This document shows, piece by piece, positions 17,122 through 25,200 of a stretch of DNA of 64,000 nucleotides (positions are counted from its first letter, which is position 1; the number at the start of each line of letters is the position of its first letter). Made by a program: the position numbers and the translations under genes. Source of the stretch: Cyanobacteria bacterium FACHB-DQ100 (GTDB lineage: Bacteria > Cyanobacteriota > Cyanobacteriia > Leptolyngbyales > Leptolyngbyaceae); assembly GCA_014695195.1 (NCBI GenBank), contig JACJNW010000021.1, forward strand, positions 1 through 64,000, read 5' to 3'. The notes beneath the pieces are model-generated. The model did not search any database and was not told the DNA's origin. It saw only the letters and a program-made list of their open reading frames with translations.

Positions 17122-17901
17122 TTACTCCACCGGGAATTTGCCCGATCGCACCTCTTCACAATATTCCTGCACCGATCGCGTAATCAACGTATTCAAATCC
17201 AGATACGCTTTCGCAAACTTTGGCTTCCACGTTCCCAACCCCAACACATCGGAAGTCACCAGCACTTGACCATCACAACCCGCTCCCGCCCCGATGCCGA
17301 TGGTCGGAATCGTCAGCTTTTGCGTAATCGTTCGCGCTAATTCTGCGGGGATGTGTTCGAGTACAATCGCAAAGGCTCCCGCTTGTTCGAGCGCGATCGC
17401 TTCAGACAAAATTCGCTCTCCCGCTTCAGTCGATCGTCCTTGTTGCCGAAATCCCGTTTGCCGAACCGATTGCGGCGTTAATCCCACATGACCCATCACC
17501 GGAATTCCCGCTTGCACTAACCGCGAAACCGTTTCCGCCATTACTGGATAGCCGCCTTCTAGCTTCACGGCACCCGCACCCGTTTCTTTGAGAATGCGAC
17601 CTGCGGAGTGCAGAGCTTGCTGCACACTTTCTTGATATGTCAGAAACGGCAAATCTACGATCAGAAGTGCTTCTTTTACTCCACGTCGCACCGCTTTTGC
17701 GTGGTAAATCATTTCATCAAGCGTGAGCGGCAGCGTTGTATCGTGTCCGAGTGCCACCATTGCCAGTGAATCTCCGACCAAAATGGCATCAATTCCCGCA
17801 CGATCGAGAATCGACGCGATCGCGTAATCCCAAGCGGTAAGAATGGCAATCGATCGCTGTTGTTGTTTCCACTGAATCAGGTGTTGTGGCGTAACGGGCA
17901 T
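17122..17901 (-). CDS. panB: 3-methyl-2-oxobutanoate hydroxymethyltransferase
   Basis: A 259-residue enzyme adding a hydroxymethyl group from 5,10-methylene-tetrahydrofolate to ketoisovalerate, making ketopantoate for pantothenate and coenzyme A. The TIM-barrel signatures [39 protein letters not shown] (metal-binding aspartate), VKLEGG and GHVGLTPQS are present, and the catalytic-glutamate region is [11 protein letters not shown]. The length matches the family. The ATG at 17901 is followed at once by the conserved TPxxL...K segment. No other pantothenate gene is adjacent. Confidence 0.96.
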   Translation of the reverse strand: MPVTPQHLIQWKQQQRSIAILTAWDYAIASILDRAGIDAILVGDSLAMVALGHDTTLPLTLDEMIYHAKAVRRGVKEALLIVDLPFLTYQESVQQALHSAGRILKETGAGAVKLEGGYPVMAETVSRLVQAGIPVMGHVGLTPQSVRQTGFRQQGRSTEAGERILSEAIALEQAGAFAIVLEHIPAELARTITQKLTIPTIGIGAGAGCDGQVLVTSDVLGLGTWKPKFAKAYLDLNTLITRSVQEYCEEVRSGKFPVE

Positions 17902-17992
17902 CGGACAATCAAAGAATAGGAGTGAATCTATCTTAATCTTTCAGTCTGAATGTTTGGGAAGAACACAAGATGATTAAATAGGTGAAGTCTTT

Positions 17993-19630
17993 TTGCCGTA
18001 CCCTGTTGTGACTGAAACTCCGAAACCTAAACGCTCCCTTGCAGGCATCGCGGGAATTGTCGCGATCGCAACGCTGATCAGCAAAGTGGTAGGACTGATT
18101 CGACAGCTAGCGATCGCGTTTGCGTTTGGAGTCGGGACAGCAAAAGCCGCTTACGATATTTCTGTCATTATTCCAAGCTTCTTTTTGATTTTGCTCGGTG
18201 GGATTAACGGCCCGTTCCACAGTGCGATGGTCAGCGCTTTAGCAAAACGTCGAAAAGAAGAATCCGCCCCGCTCGTCGAAGCAATTTCGACACTGATCGG
18301 GCTTGTTTTTCTAGTGGTGTCACTGATTGTTTTTTTCTTTGCGCCGTTCTTTATTGATTTGCTGGCAAGTGGATTAAGGCAGACCGCGCAAGGGTTAGAG
18401 ACTAGAACGATCGCAATTCAACAACTGCAAATCATGGCTCCGATCGCTTGGTTTGCCGGCATGATCGGAATTGGCTTTGGTACGTTAAACGCAGCCGATC
18501 AATATTGGCTACCGTCAATTAGTCCATTGCTTTCTAGCCTGACATTAATCATCGGCATTGGAATTTTTATCCTGACTGCGGGAACTCAAGCGACTAATCC
18601 GAACTATGCGCTGATTGGGGGAATGGTTCTCGCGATCGGCACACTGTTGGGAACGGTTTTACAGTGGCTCGCGCAATTCTGGGCGCAGCGACAATCGGGA
18701 TTAGGACGATTTCGGATTCGCTTTGTGTGGAATGATCCGGGTGTACGGGAAGTGTTTCGCGTCATGGGGCCTGCGCTGTTCTCGTCGGGAATGCTGCAAA
18801 TTAATGTGATCACGGATTTGACGTTTGCTGCCTATCTGCCAAACGCGGTTGCAGCGATCTCTAGCTTGGATTACGCCAATCTTTTGGTTCAAACTCCGCT
18901 AGGACTGCTTTCAAATATGATCCTGGTGCCATTTCTACCGATCTTTTCTCGGTTGGCTGATCCGAGTCAGGCAGATGAACTCAAGGCGCGCATTCGGCAG
19001 GGACTTTTGATTACCGCGATCGCGATGTTGCCTCTAAGTGCCTTAACGATCGCGCTTTCGACTCCGATCGTGCGAGTGGTTTACGAACGGGGAGCCTTTC
19101 AACCGGAAGCAACTCAATTAGTCGCGTCGGTATTGATGGCATATGCTGCGGGAATGTTCGTTTACCTGAGTCGAGATGTTTTAGTGAGAGTATTCTACGC
19201 GCTTGGAGATGGCGATACTCCATTCAGAATTAGTATTGTCAATATCTTTCTCAATGCGTTGTTTGACTTTCTACTTTACCGACCCTTTGGCATTGTTGGA
19301 ATCGTTTTAGCAACGGTGAGCGTGAATATTCTCTCAGTCTTCGCACTGCTATATTTTCTCGATCGTAGACTCAATCGATTACCCCTGCTGGAATGGAGCT
19401 ATCCGATCTTAGGGCTGACGATTGGCAGTTTTATTGCCGGAACCGCAAGCTGGTTTATCTCGAATGCGCTCGCGAATTTTTCCAGTCTTAACGGCTTCTG
19501 GCTTGCATTAGCGCAGATGACGATCGCGGGTTCGGTTGGGCTTGGACTCTTCGCTCTGATTGCAAGTCAGCTAAGATTACCAGAAGTAGACCTATTTACC
19601 GATCGTATTCGTCAACGCCTCCGCCGATGA
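17993..19630 (+). CDS. murJ: Lipid II flippase MurJ
   Basis: A 545-residue multi-pass protein of the MOP superfamily, moving lipid II across the plasma membrane for peptidoglycan synthesis. Fourteen hydrophobic segments are expected and the pattern fits. Signatures include ATLISKVVGLIRQ near the N-terminus, the GGINGPFHSAMVSAL segment, and VVYERGAFQPEAT before the second half. The start could be TTG at 17993 or GTG at 18008; I list the longer form. The stop overlaps the next ATG by four bases (ATGA), indicating coupling with the DCC gene. Confidence 0.93.
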   Translation: MPYPVVTETPKPKRSLAGIAGIVAIATLISKVVGLIRQLAIAFAFGVGTAKAAYDISVIIPSFFLILLGGINGPFHSAMVSALAKRRKEESAPLVEAISTLIGLVFLVVSLIVFFFAPFFIDLLASGLRQTAQGLETRTIAIQQLQIMAPIAWFAGMIGIGFGTLNAADQYWLPSISPLLSSLTLIIGIGIFILTAGTQATNPNYALIGGMVLAIGTLLGTVLQWLAQFWAQRQSGLGRFRIRFVWNDPGVREVFRVMGPALFSSGMLQINVITDLTFAAYLPNAVAAISSLDYANLLVQTPLGLLSNMILVPFLPIFSRLADPSQADELKARIRQGLLITAIAMLPLSALTIALSTPIVRVVYERGAFQPEATQLVASVLMAYAAGMFVYLSRDVLVRVFYALGDGDTPFRISIVNIFLNALFDFLLYRPFGIVGIVLATVSVNILSVFALLYFLDRRLNRLPLLEWSYPILGLTIGSFIAGTASWFISNALANFSSLNGFWLALAQMTIAGSVGLGLFALIASQLRLPEVDLFTDRIRQRLRR

Positions 19631-20049
19631 AACCTTACACTGTGATTTATGACGGGCACTGTAATCTTTGCTCGAATTTGGTTCAAGTTCTAGAACAGAT
19701 TGATAAGGGCGATCGCTTTCAATATCTGCCAATGCAGGATGAAGCGGGATTAGCTCAATTCGGCATTACCGCTCAAGATTGCGAAATGGGCATGATTCTA
19801 ATTGATAATGTGACACCCGATCGCCGATGGCAAGGAAGCGATGCTGCCGAAGAAATTGGGCGACTGCTTCCGGTGGGAAATGTATTTGTCACCGTTTACC
19901 GAAATCTACCTGGCATGAAATGGGTGGGCGATCGCGTGTACGAGCAGGTGCGCGACAATCGATATGCTTTATTTGGTCGGCGATCGAGTCCCTATCAAAC
20001 CGCTTATCCTGCTTGTGACACAGCTTGCGACCAGTATTTCTCGAAATGA
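19627..20049 (+). CDS. DCC-family thiol-disulfide oxidoreductase-like protein (DUF393)
   Basis: A 140-residue protein of the DUF393/DCC family. The N-terminal motif YDGHCNLCSNLV carries the two conserved cysteines (DGxCxLC), resembling a thioredoxin-like active site, and YLPMQDEAG follows at the expected spacing. Substrates are not known for the family. The ATG overlaps the murJ stop, and its own TGA overlaps the next gene's ATG, so the three genes appear translationally coupled. No signal peptide is seen. Confidence 0.85.
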   Translation: MKPYTVIYDGHCNLCSNLVQVLEQIDKGDRFQYLPMQDEAGLAQFGITAQDCEMGMILIDNVTPDRRWQGSDAAEEIGRLLPVGNVFVTVYRNLPGMKWVGDRVYEQVRDNRYALFGRRSSPYQTAYPACDTACDQYFSK

Positions 20050-20480
20050 ATTCTCCCTGGCAACTTCAACAGGCTCAGCGTTTAATTGATAGCTTTCATC
20101 ACTGGACAGGAAAAACGCTGATTCAAACGCCCGAAGCTTTATTTGAGGCTCCGTTTGTCGTCGTTTCTCATGGCACTGAACCTGATCCGATCTTTAACTA
20201 TGGCAATCGGCAAGCTCTAACGCTATGGGAAATGGACTGGGAAACCTTCACGCAATTGCCTTCAAGAAAATCTGCTGAGCCTGTCAGCCAAGAAGAACGA
20301 TCGCGGCTGCTCGCTCAAGCAAAAGCGCAGGGTTATATCAGTGACTATCGTGGAGTCCGCATTTCTAGCACGGGTAAACGGTTCTGGATCGAAGATGTGA
20401 TCCTTTGGACAGTGTTAGATGAATTAAACCAACCTTGTGGACAGGCAGCGACATTTTCGACGTGGAAATTTATTCTGTAA
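20046..20480 (+). CDS. MEKHLA-domain protein
   Basis: A 144-residue protein matching the MEKHLA domain, a PAS-related fold found alone in bacteria and at the C-terminus of plant HD-ZIP III regulators. Typical features: FVVVSHGTEPDPIFNYGNRQ ALxLWEMDWETF, the LPSRKSAE segment and YRGVRISSTGKRFWIEDVIL WTVLDE. It starts with the ATG at 20046, inside the DCC stop; the frame is open seven codons further upstream, but that extension is not conserved. Probably cytosolic; a ligand or partner is not known. Confidence 0.88.
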   Translation: MNSPWQLQQAQRLIDSFHHWTGKTLIQTPEALFEAPFVVVSHGTEPDPIFNYGNRQALTLWEMDWETFTQLPSRKSAEPVSQEERSRLLAQAKAQGYISDYRGVRISSTGKRFWIEDVILWTVLDELNQPCGQAATFSTWKFIL

Positions 20481-20993
20481 AGCTTGTTCATGAAGAAAAA
20501 TTGCTTAATTTAAACTGCTTTGCTTCGTGATGACTTTGGAATAGAAGCTGCGGTTCTTCACTAAGGAAATCGTCTTCAAAAAATAAATATTTTAGTGACC
20601 TTTGCTACAGAAACTACCCCGATCGTCCTACTTTTTCGGCTCAGTTTCCCGACATTCGGGAACTGCATCAATCGCATTCAAGAAATAAATAAAGAACCTG
20701 CAAATCTGTCAAAGATCTACGTCTATCTATAGGAAGAAGGACTAGAATATTGAATGTCAAGTTTGCTTCACAAAACCAGCCAGCAGAGCTTAACTAAATT
20801 ACGAGAAAGTCTTAAAAGATGGACGTAATTTCGTGAGCTTTGTTAAGATAAGTAAAGCAGATTGGATACATAACAAACTCTGGAATCGTCTCTCCAGAAT
20901 TTCACTTCATCGCCCGTATTTGCTTCATCGATCGTTGTAGACATTTCACGGACGACTCTCTACACATCTCACCAGTTCGAGGAACGTTTCAGC
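20481..20993. other. Intergenic region, no gene recognised
   Basis: About 510 bases, AT-rich, ahead of the Mo-nitrogenase-domain gene. A small stem TCTGGA/TCCAGA (20879-20884 and 20893-20898) lies about 95 bases before the start. I see no NtcA-type GTAN8TAC site and no coding frame worth listing. Confidence 0.45.
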
Positions 20994-21386
20994 ATGAGCT
21001 TTCAGAAACTCGGTGGCTCCGCGCAAGAGCGCGATCGTCACAGCAGCATTGCCATCTCCGGCTGGGTCTCTCACCCATTCGCCCCTGTCACCTCTGCACC
21101 CCCTGTCTCTCATTCGTCACCTAAGCCTTTTGCTCCCCTCGCTCCACTGCGTCGTAAGCTAGACAGCATTCAGGTTCATAATCCCAAATTTGCTCATTTT
21201 CTAGCAGATCATATTCCCGCTCAGTGCCCATTCGAGCGCGATGTTAAGCTATTCGGCCGCACACTCCTGCACATTCCTCCCATGTGCAAACTCAATCCGC
21301 TTTATGAAGAGGTTATTGCCCTCCGCTTCCGGGCATTGTGCTATTTAGCGGATGAATGCGGCGAAGATATCAGTCAATATTGCTAA
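20994..21386 (+). CDS. Mo-dependent nitrogenase C-terminal-domain protein
   Basis: A 130-residue protein whose C-terminal 80 residues match the Mo-nitro_C family: VHNPKFAHFLADHIPAQCPF ERDVKLFGRTLLHIPPMCKL NPLYEEVIALRFRALCYLAD ECGED. The N-terminal 45 residues are low-complexity, rich in Ser and Pro. Despite the name, the family is found as small stand-alone proteins in many cyanobacteria, including ones without nitrogenase, and its function is unknown. No nif gene is visible in this window. Conserved cysteines (in AQCPF, PMCKL, ALCYL, DECGE) could bind metal, which is inference. A terminator follows. Confidence 0.88.
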   Translation: MSFQKLGGSAQERDRHSSIAISGWVSHPFAPVTSAPPVSHSSPKPFAPLAPLRRKLDSIQVHNPKFAHFLADHIPAQCPFERDVKLFGRTLLHIPPMCKLNPLYEEVIALRFRALCYLADECGEDISQYC

Positions 21387-21413
21387 ACATAAATCAACCT
21401 AATTTTGCACAGT

Positions 21414-21453
21414 AGCGGTTTTGAAACGATTGCGGGTTCAGACCGCTTTTTTC
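21414..21453 (+). terminator. Intrinsic terminator
   Basis: AGCGGTTTTGAAAC pairs imperfectly with GTTCAGACCGCT and is followed by TTTTTTC, 28 bases after the preceding stop codon. Confidence 0.75.
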
Positions 21454-21897
21454 GTGCGATAAACTCCGCAAGCCATAGGTTGCAATTTATATTTCTAAAC
21501 CCTTCAATTTACATCTAGAAAACTAACTGCAATCAAGCGCTTGCATAGGCGTAAACTTTCATCTCTATCGCTTGTCTGTTGGGGACAAAATGGTATCTTT
21601 GAAATTGAAGCAACTAACAGCTTCCCTGGCAGATCAAACAGCCAAATCTAGTTAAATTCAAGAGGTCAAGACGCTGTTTAACTCTACATCTGTCTCGCTC
21701 AACGGCAACAGCACCAAGCTCGAAATCTGATATTTCCTCTTCTGGCACTTTGGGGAGTTTCTAAACAAACTGGCGCTTAAATATTAATTTAGTGTCCAAT
21801 TTGTTCAACTCTATCTAAAATGGATTTACTTGAGGAAGTCACTCGGAGAGTAGTAGCTGGGTGCTGTTGTAGTTTTAAATAGAAGGCAGATTGCAGC
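21454..21897. other. Intergenic region, no gene recognised
   Basis: About 440 bases ahead of the TIR-like gene. Only a 21-codon frame at 21591 stands out; it has no recognisable homology. The last 120 bases are AT-rich and should contain the promoter. Confidence 0.4.
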
Positions 21898-22662
21898 ATG
21901 GCGATCATTGCGCTGAAGGCGTGGTATTTGGAGCAGTATGAACCCATTCGGGAGCTAGAGAAACGTCCCCATGATTTAAGACTAAGCAAAAATAGTCTGC
22001 TGAAATCGGGCTTAAGGGCTGACTTTCTTGAGGATAGCGCTGAGGTGAAGAAATCGACCTGGTTTCAACGGTATCTCCAAGGCGAAACGGTTGAGTTTTA
22101 CATCGAAGGAAGCGGCGGCTACGCAATTTCTAATATTGATCTCTCCAGCCACGAAATCTACTTCTCAAAACAAGAAGTGATGGCAAATCTAGAGCCTGAA
22201 ATCTTCTTTTCCTATCAGACCGAGTTTACGGAATCCGGCGATCTACTCCGGGATGAACTCGAATCCGTCATTGATAGCTTGAATCGTCGATCGCGCCTCC
22301 CCATCACCCTACGAGAATCCCACCGCCTCAGCGAAGGAGCCATTCGATTGAATAGCTCCCTGATGCGATCGATTCGTCAATGTCTTTTATTTATCGGTGA
22401 TGGCACTTCGATCGCTCAAATTTCCGATACGCCTCCGCTCCTGATTCCCAGCCCTAAAGTGTGTGTCGAAACGGGCTACGCGCTGCAAAGTAAGCGATCG
22501 GAGCAAGTTCTACTGGTGCAGATGGAACGCTCCGATATGCCAGGGCAGTTTCCATTTGATCTACCGAGCCAGAATCGATTGGTGTTCAAAGACAAAACAC
22601 AATTGCGGAAGCTATTACCGAAAACGATCGAATCCCAACTCCAGCGCTTCAATCTGCTGTAG
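21898..22662 (+). CDS. Cyanobacterial protein with a C-terminal TIR-like domain (putative)
   Basis: A 254-residue soluble protein. The N-terminal 95 residues (ALKAWYLEQYEPIRELEKRP through YFSKQE) look conserved among cyanobacteria but are unassigned. From about residue 100 the layout resembles TIR-like nucleotide-binding domains: a first strand EIFFSYQTEF, a loop with LPITLRE, a strand QCLLFIGD, then PSPKVCVETGYALQ, which matches the NVxxELGYAL signature with its conserved glutamate, followed by VLLVQMERSDMPGQFPFDL. This assignment rests on motif spacing alone. If right, it may bind or cleave nucleotides such as NAD. It converges with the next gene over a hairpin. Confidence 0.5.
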   Translation: MAIIALKAWYLEQYEPIRELEKRPHDLRLSKNSLLKSGLRADFLEDSAEVKKSTWFQRYLQGETVEFYIEGSGGYAISNIDLSSHEIYFSKQEVMANLEPEIFFSYQTEFTESGDLLRDELESVIDSLNRRSRLPITLRESHRLSEGAIRLNSSLMRSIRQCLLFIGDGTSIAQISDTPPLLIPSPKVCVETGYALQSKRSEQVLLVQMERSDMPGQFPFDLPSQNRLVFKDKTQLRKLLPKTIESQLQRFNLL

Positions 22663-22697
22663 AACAAAGCTGCAGAAATCAGACCGGTAAATGCGAA

Positions 22698-22726
22698 AAC
22701 TCTGGATTGTAACAGAATCCAGAGTT
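22698..22726. terminator. Bidirectional terminator hairpin
   Basis: A perfect 11-bp stem AACTCTGGATT/AATCCAGAGTT with a 7-base loop lies between convergent genes. On the minus strand TTTTCG follows directly, on the plus strand CTTAAG. Confidence 0.75.
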
Positions 22727-22746
22727 CTTAAGATCTTTTCGCAGAA

Positions 22747-23364
22747 TTAATCTTGAGCTTCGTTCAGTGCATACCGAGCGATCGCCAGCGTCAATTTCGC
22801 CTGCTCCGTTTCCGACAGCCTCGCCCAATCGGTCGCCTTTACCGCTTGTTCTTCACCGCGCATCGAGTAAGCCAAGGGACGCGCTAACACTTGTAAGTCT
22901 TCTTCTGCCCACTGCGGCAGCGCTTCTTGTACACACTGAACCAACTGATCTGCCAGAGTTGCGGAGGAATTCGCTAGTTTCTGCGCTTGCTGAGCGATCG
23001 TGTTCAAAATCGATTGTGGCACGGTTGCAAATTTTTGCGCCAGAGAGGTTTCAAGCGTGGGAGCCGCGAACAGCGAATCTAAATGAGAGAAAAAGGCATC
23101 GGCACGATCGGCAACTTCAGCATCAGAGAGCGCATCGAGTGAGAATTTCTGCTCTAAGCTGTTGAAAAACGATTCTGCCTCCGGATCAGCCGGATTCCAA
23201 GGATAAGCGATCGCGCTATCGGGAACTTCCGCGACCTCAACTTCTACAGTGTCAGCATTGTCCGGCTGATTCCACCGCACCGTCACTGCTTCCGAATCAA
23301 GTAAGGCATCGACGAATGCTTGCTGAAGTTCATGAGAGTTAGAAGGACTTGCTTCGTGTGCCAT
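22747..23364 (-). CDS. Acidic soluble protein of unknown function
   Basis: A 205-residue acidic, alanine-rich protein starting MAHEASPSNSHELQQAFVDA. I do not recognise a domain. Residues 60-190 are predicted helical by composition (FFNSLEQKFSLDALSDAEVA, ILNTIAQQAQKLANSSATLA). There is no signal peptide or membrane segment. The frame is open five codons further upstream to 23379; I chose the ATG at 23364. It shares strand with the CHAT-FHA gene, whose stop lies 163 bases upstream, so co-transcription is possible. A link in function is only suggested by position. Confidence 0.6.
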   Translation of the reverse strand: MAHEASPSNSHELQQAFVDALLDSEAVTVRWNQPDNADTVEVEVAEVPDSAIAYPWNPADPEAESFFNSLEQKFSLDALSDAEVADRADAFFSHLDSLFAAPTLETSLAQKFATVPQSILNTIAQQAQKLANSSATLADQLVQCVQEALPQWAEEDLQVLARPLAYSMRGEEQAVKATDWARLSETEQAKLTLAIARYALNEAQD

Positions 23365-23526
23365 GACAATAATCCGCATCTGTAATTGAACTAAGGGTTG
23401 GTGTGTTTGATGGCTATAGCTTCAAGCCCAGTGTTACCAGTTCCGTAACTGACCTATCAATTTACGCTAAATTACTTAAAATCTCCAAACCTTTACGATC
23501 GACCTCCGTAATTCTAAGGGCAGATT

Positions 23527-25155
23527 TTAGTTTCTTCCATCCGCAGGCGAGACCAAGAACTCTAAAACAGAGTTCTGAGAGCCACCAAACTTAATCTGCG
23601 CCCCTGAATATAAGGGCACCTCGTAATTATGGACTTTCTGCCACCCGTTCACCGTCGAAATCCAGGTGCCATAGCGTGAAAAATCCCGCAGAAAATAGGT
23701 CGGCTGCATCGAATCAGCGCTGCGGGAAAAAATTTCCGCGTGTTTGCGCGAAACACCGGGTTCGTTCGCTAAGACCAAATCATTCTCGGTGCTCATGCCC
23801 ACGCGCATCAAGCCACCGCGAATCGTCCAAATCTTGGCGTTTTCCAGCGATCGCAGCGATGCGATCGGATGCTGCCCCCCTAGCTGGCTCGGTGTGTGGG
23901 GAATTTGCGTTAATCCTTCTTCGATCGGTTTAATCAATTCCCCGTTGAATTCCGGGTGCATATACAACACAGGCAATGTCCAGGCCTGGTGATTGAATCG
24001 AAACAAAGTCAGCAAATGTTGACGCGCAACGGCAACGGATTGATCGATCGGCATTCGATCGCTCAACGCTTGAGCAAAGGCTGCGATAAAACTCAGCGCT
24101 TCTTGATCGGTAATCGAATCTCGCATCGCTAACACTGCGGGCACTCCGTGATGCAGCAACACCTCCGCTAAGCTACTTCTCGGAATCGTCTGGTGATGTT
24201 GTTCCTCTGGTTGCGCTCCCCAACACGCATTAAACACGGCTAGTTTGACCTGACAGCGAGTGAGCACCTGTGCTAGTTCTGTCCCATTCATCGGCTGATT
24301 GGGGCGCAGAAATAGCAAGCCACCATCGGGCGCAGGAACGCCGTGACCCGCATAAAACAGGACATTATAATGACCGTTCTCCAGCCGATCGATCAGGTCT
24401 GCTGAAGTCGGTTGCAGCAGCGTATCGACGAAACAAGGAGCCGCAAGCCGACCCATTCCCGGTCGCTCTCGTAGAATTCTCGAGAGCGCGGTTGCTTCTT
24501 GCTCTAACTTCAGTCGCTTCAACTCGTCGCGCTGTCTGCCTTCAAATCCAACGTTAGGCAAGTCGGGCGCGGCATTTTGTCCTAGAACCAAGAGTACATT
24601 CAGGCTGGTTTCCGATCGCAGTTCCGGGAGTGCATCGACATCGGTGGTGGTGCGACTAAATAAAAGCTGCTGACTGAGCGAGATTGCCTGCTTTCCCGCA
24701 TCGCTTTGCATGATCTCCCAAGGCAGCGAGATCAGATCGGGATCGCGTACATCTAATCGTACCCGGAGCGCTTTTCCTTTGCCCTGAGCGATTCCCTGGC
24801 TGCGATTTAGACTGCTCTGAATCACGCCATCAAACAGCCATTGCCACAGATTAATTCCCAGATCTTGCATTAAGCGGGCGCTGCGCGGAACCGGTTGACC
24901 GATCGGCAGCTCTGCGGCTCGGATTGGCGGTGTGCTGACCTGCGAGACGTGCGGCACGTCCGGAACTCCACGCGAGGAAAACATTTCCTGCCACGATCGC
25001 CAGTGGTGCATCAACTCGTCTGTCCATAGACAATCTCGCAGCAAATATCCTCCCCGATAAGGAGCTTCAATCACATGGATTGCGAAGTGCTGGGCTTGGG
25101 AAGCGCGTAATCGCTCGATCGCAAGACTTAAACAGGGAAGTTCAGACGGTGACAT
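23527..25155 (-). CDS. CHAT-domain (caspase-like) protein with C-terminal FHA domain
   Basis: A 542-residue protein in two parts. Residues 90-415 form a CHAT domain, the clan CD caspase/separase-like peptidase fold, with the catalytic pair visible: His271 in FYAGHG and Cys311 in FNACWG. Residues 442-535 form an FHA domain (RVGMSTENDLVL 451-462, SRKH 469-472, RDFSRYGTW), which binds phosphothreonine peptides. Thus a putative protease is tied to a phosphorylation reader. The start lies 189 bases beyond the stop-proximal PP2C start, 45 bases after the PP2C stop, on the same strand: almost certainly one operon. Function inferred: phospho-regulated proteolysis or cell-death signalling. Confidence 0.88.
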   Translation of the reverse strand: MSPSELPCLSLAIERLRASQAQHFAIHVIEAPYRGGYLLRDCLWTDELMHHWRSWQEMFSSRGVPDVPHVSQVSTPPIRAAELPIGQPVPRSARLMQDLGINLWQWLFDGVIQSSLNRSQGIAQGKGKALRVRLDVRDPDLISLPWEIMQSDAGKQAISLSQQLLFSRTTTDVDALPELRSETSLNVLLVLGQNAAPDLPNVGFEGRQRDELKRLKLEQEATALSRILRERPGMGRLAAPCFVDTLLQPTSADLIDRLENGHYNVLFYAGHGVPAPDGGLLFLRPNQPMNGTELAQVLTRCQVKLAVFNACWGAQPEEQHHQTIPRSSLAEVLLHHGVPAVLAMRDSITDQEALSFIAAFAQALSDRMPIDQSVAVARQHLLTLFRFNHQAWTLPVLYMHPEFNGELIKPIEEGLTQIPHTPSQLGGQHPIASLRSLENAKIWTIRGGLMRVGMSTENDLVLANEPGVSRKHAEIFSRSADSMQPTYFLRDFSRYGTWISTVNGWQKVHNYEVPLYSGAQIKFGGSQNSVLEFLVSPADGRN

Positions 25156-25200
25156 GAATTGGCAAAAGCTGGTTAACTCCAGAACTTCAATATTAATATT

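Noticed and set aside
20860-20876. GTA-N12-TAC as an NtcA site upstream of the Mo-nitrogenase-domain gene
   Set aside because: NtcA sites require GTA-N8-TAC; the spacing here is wrong.
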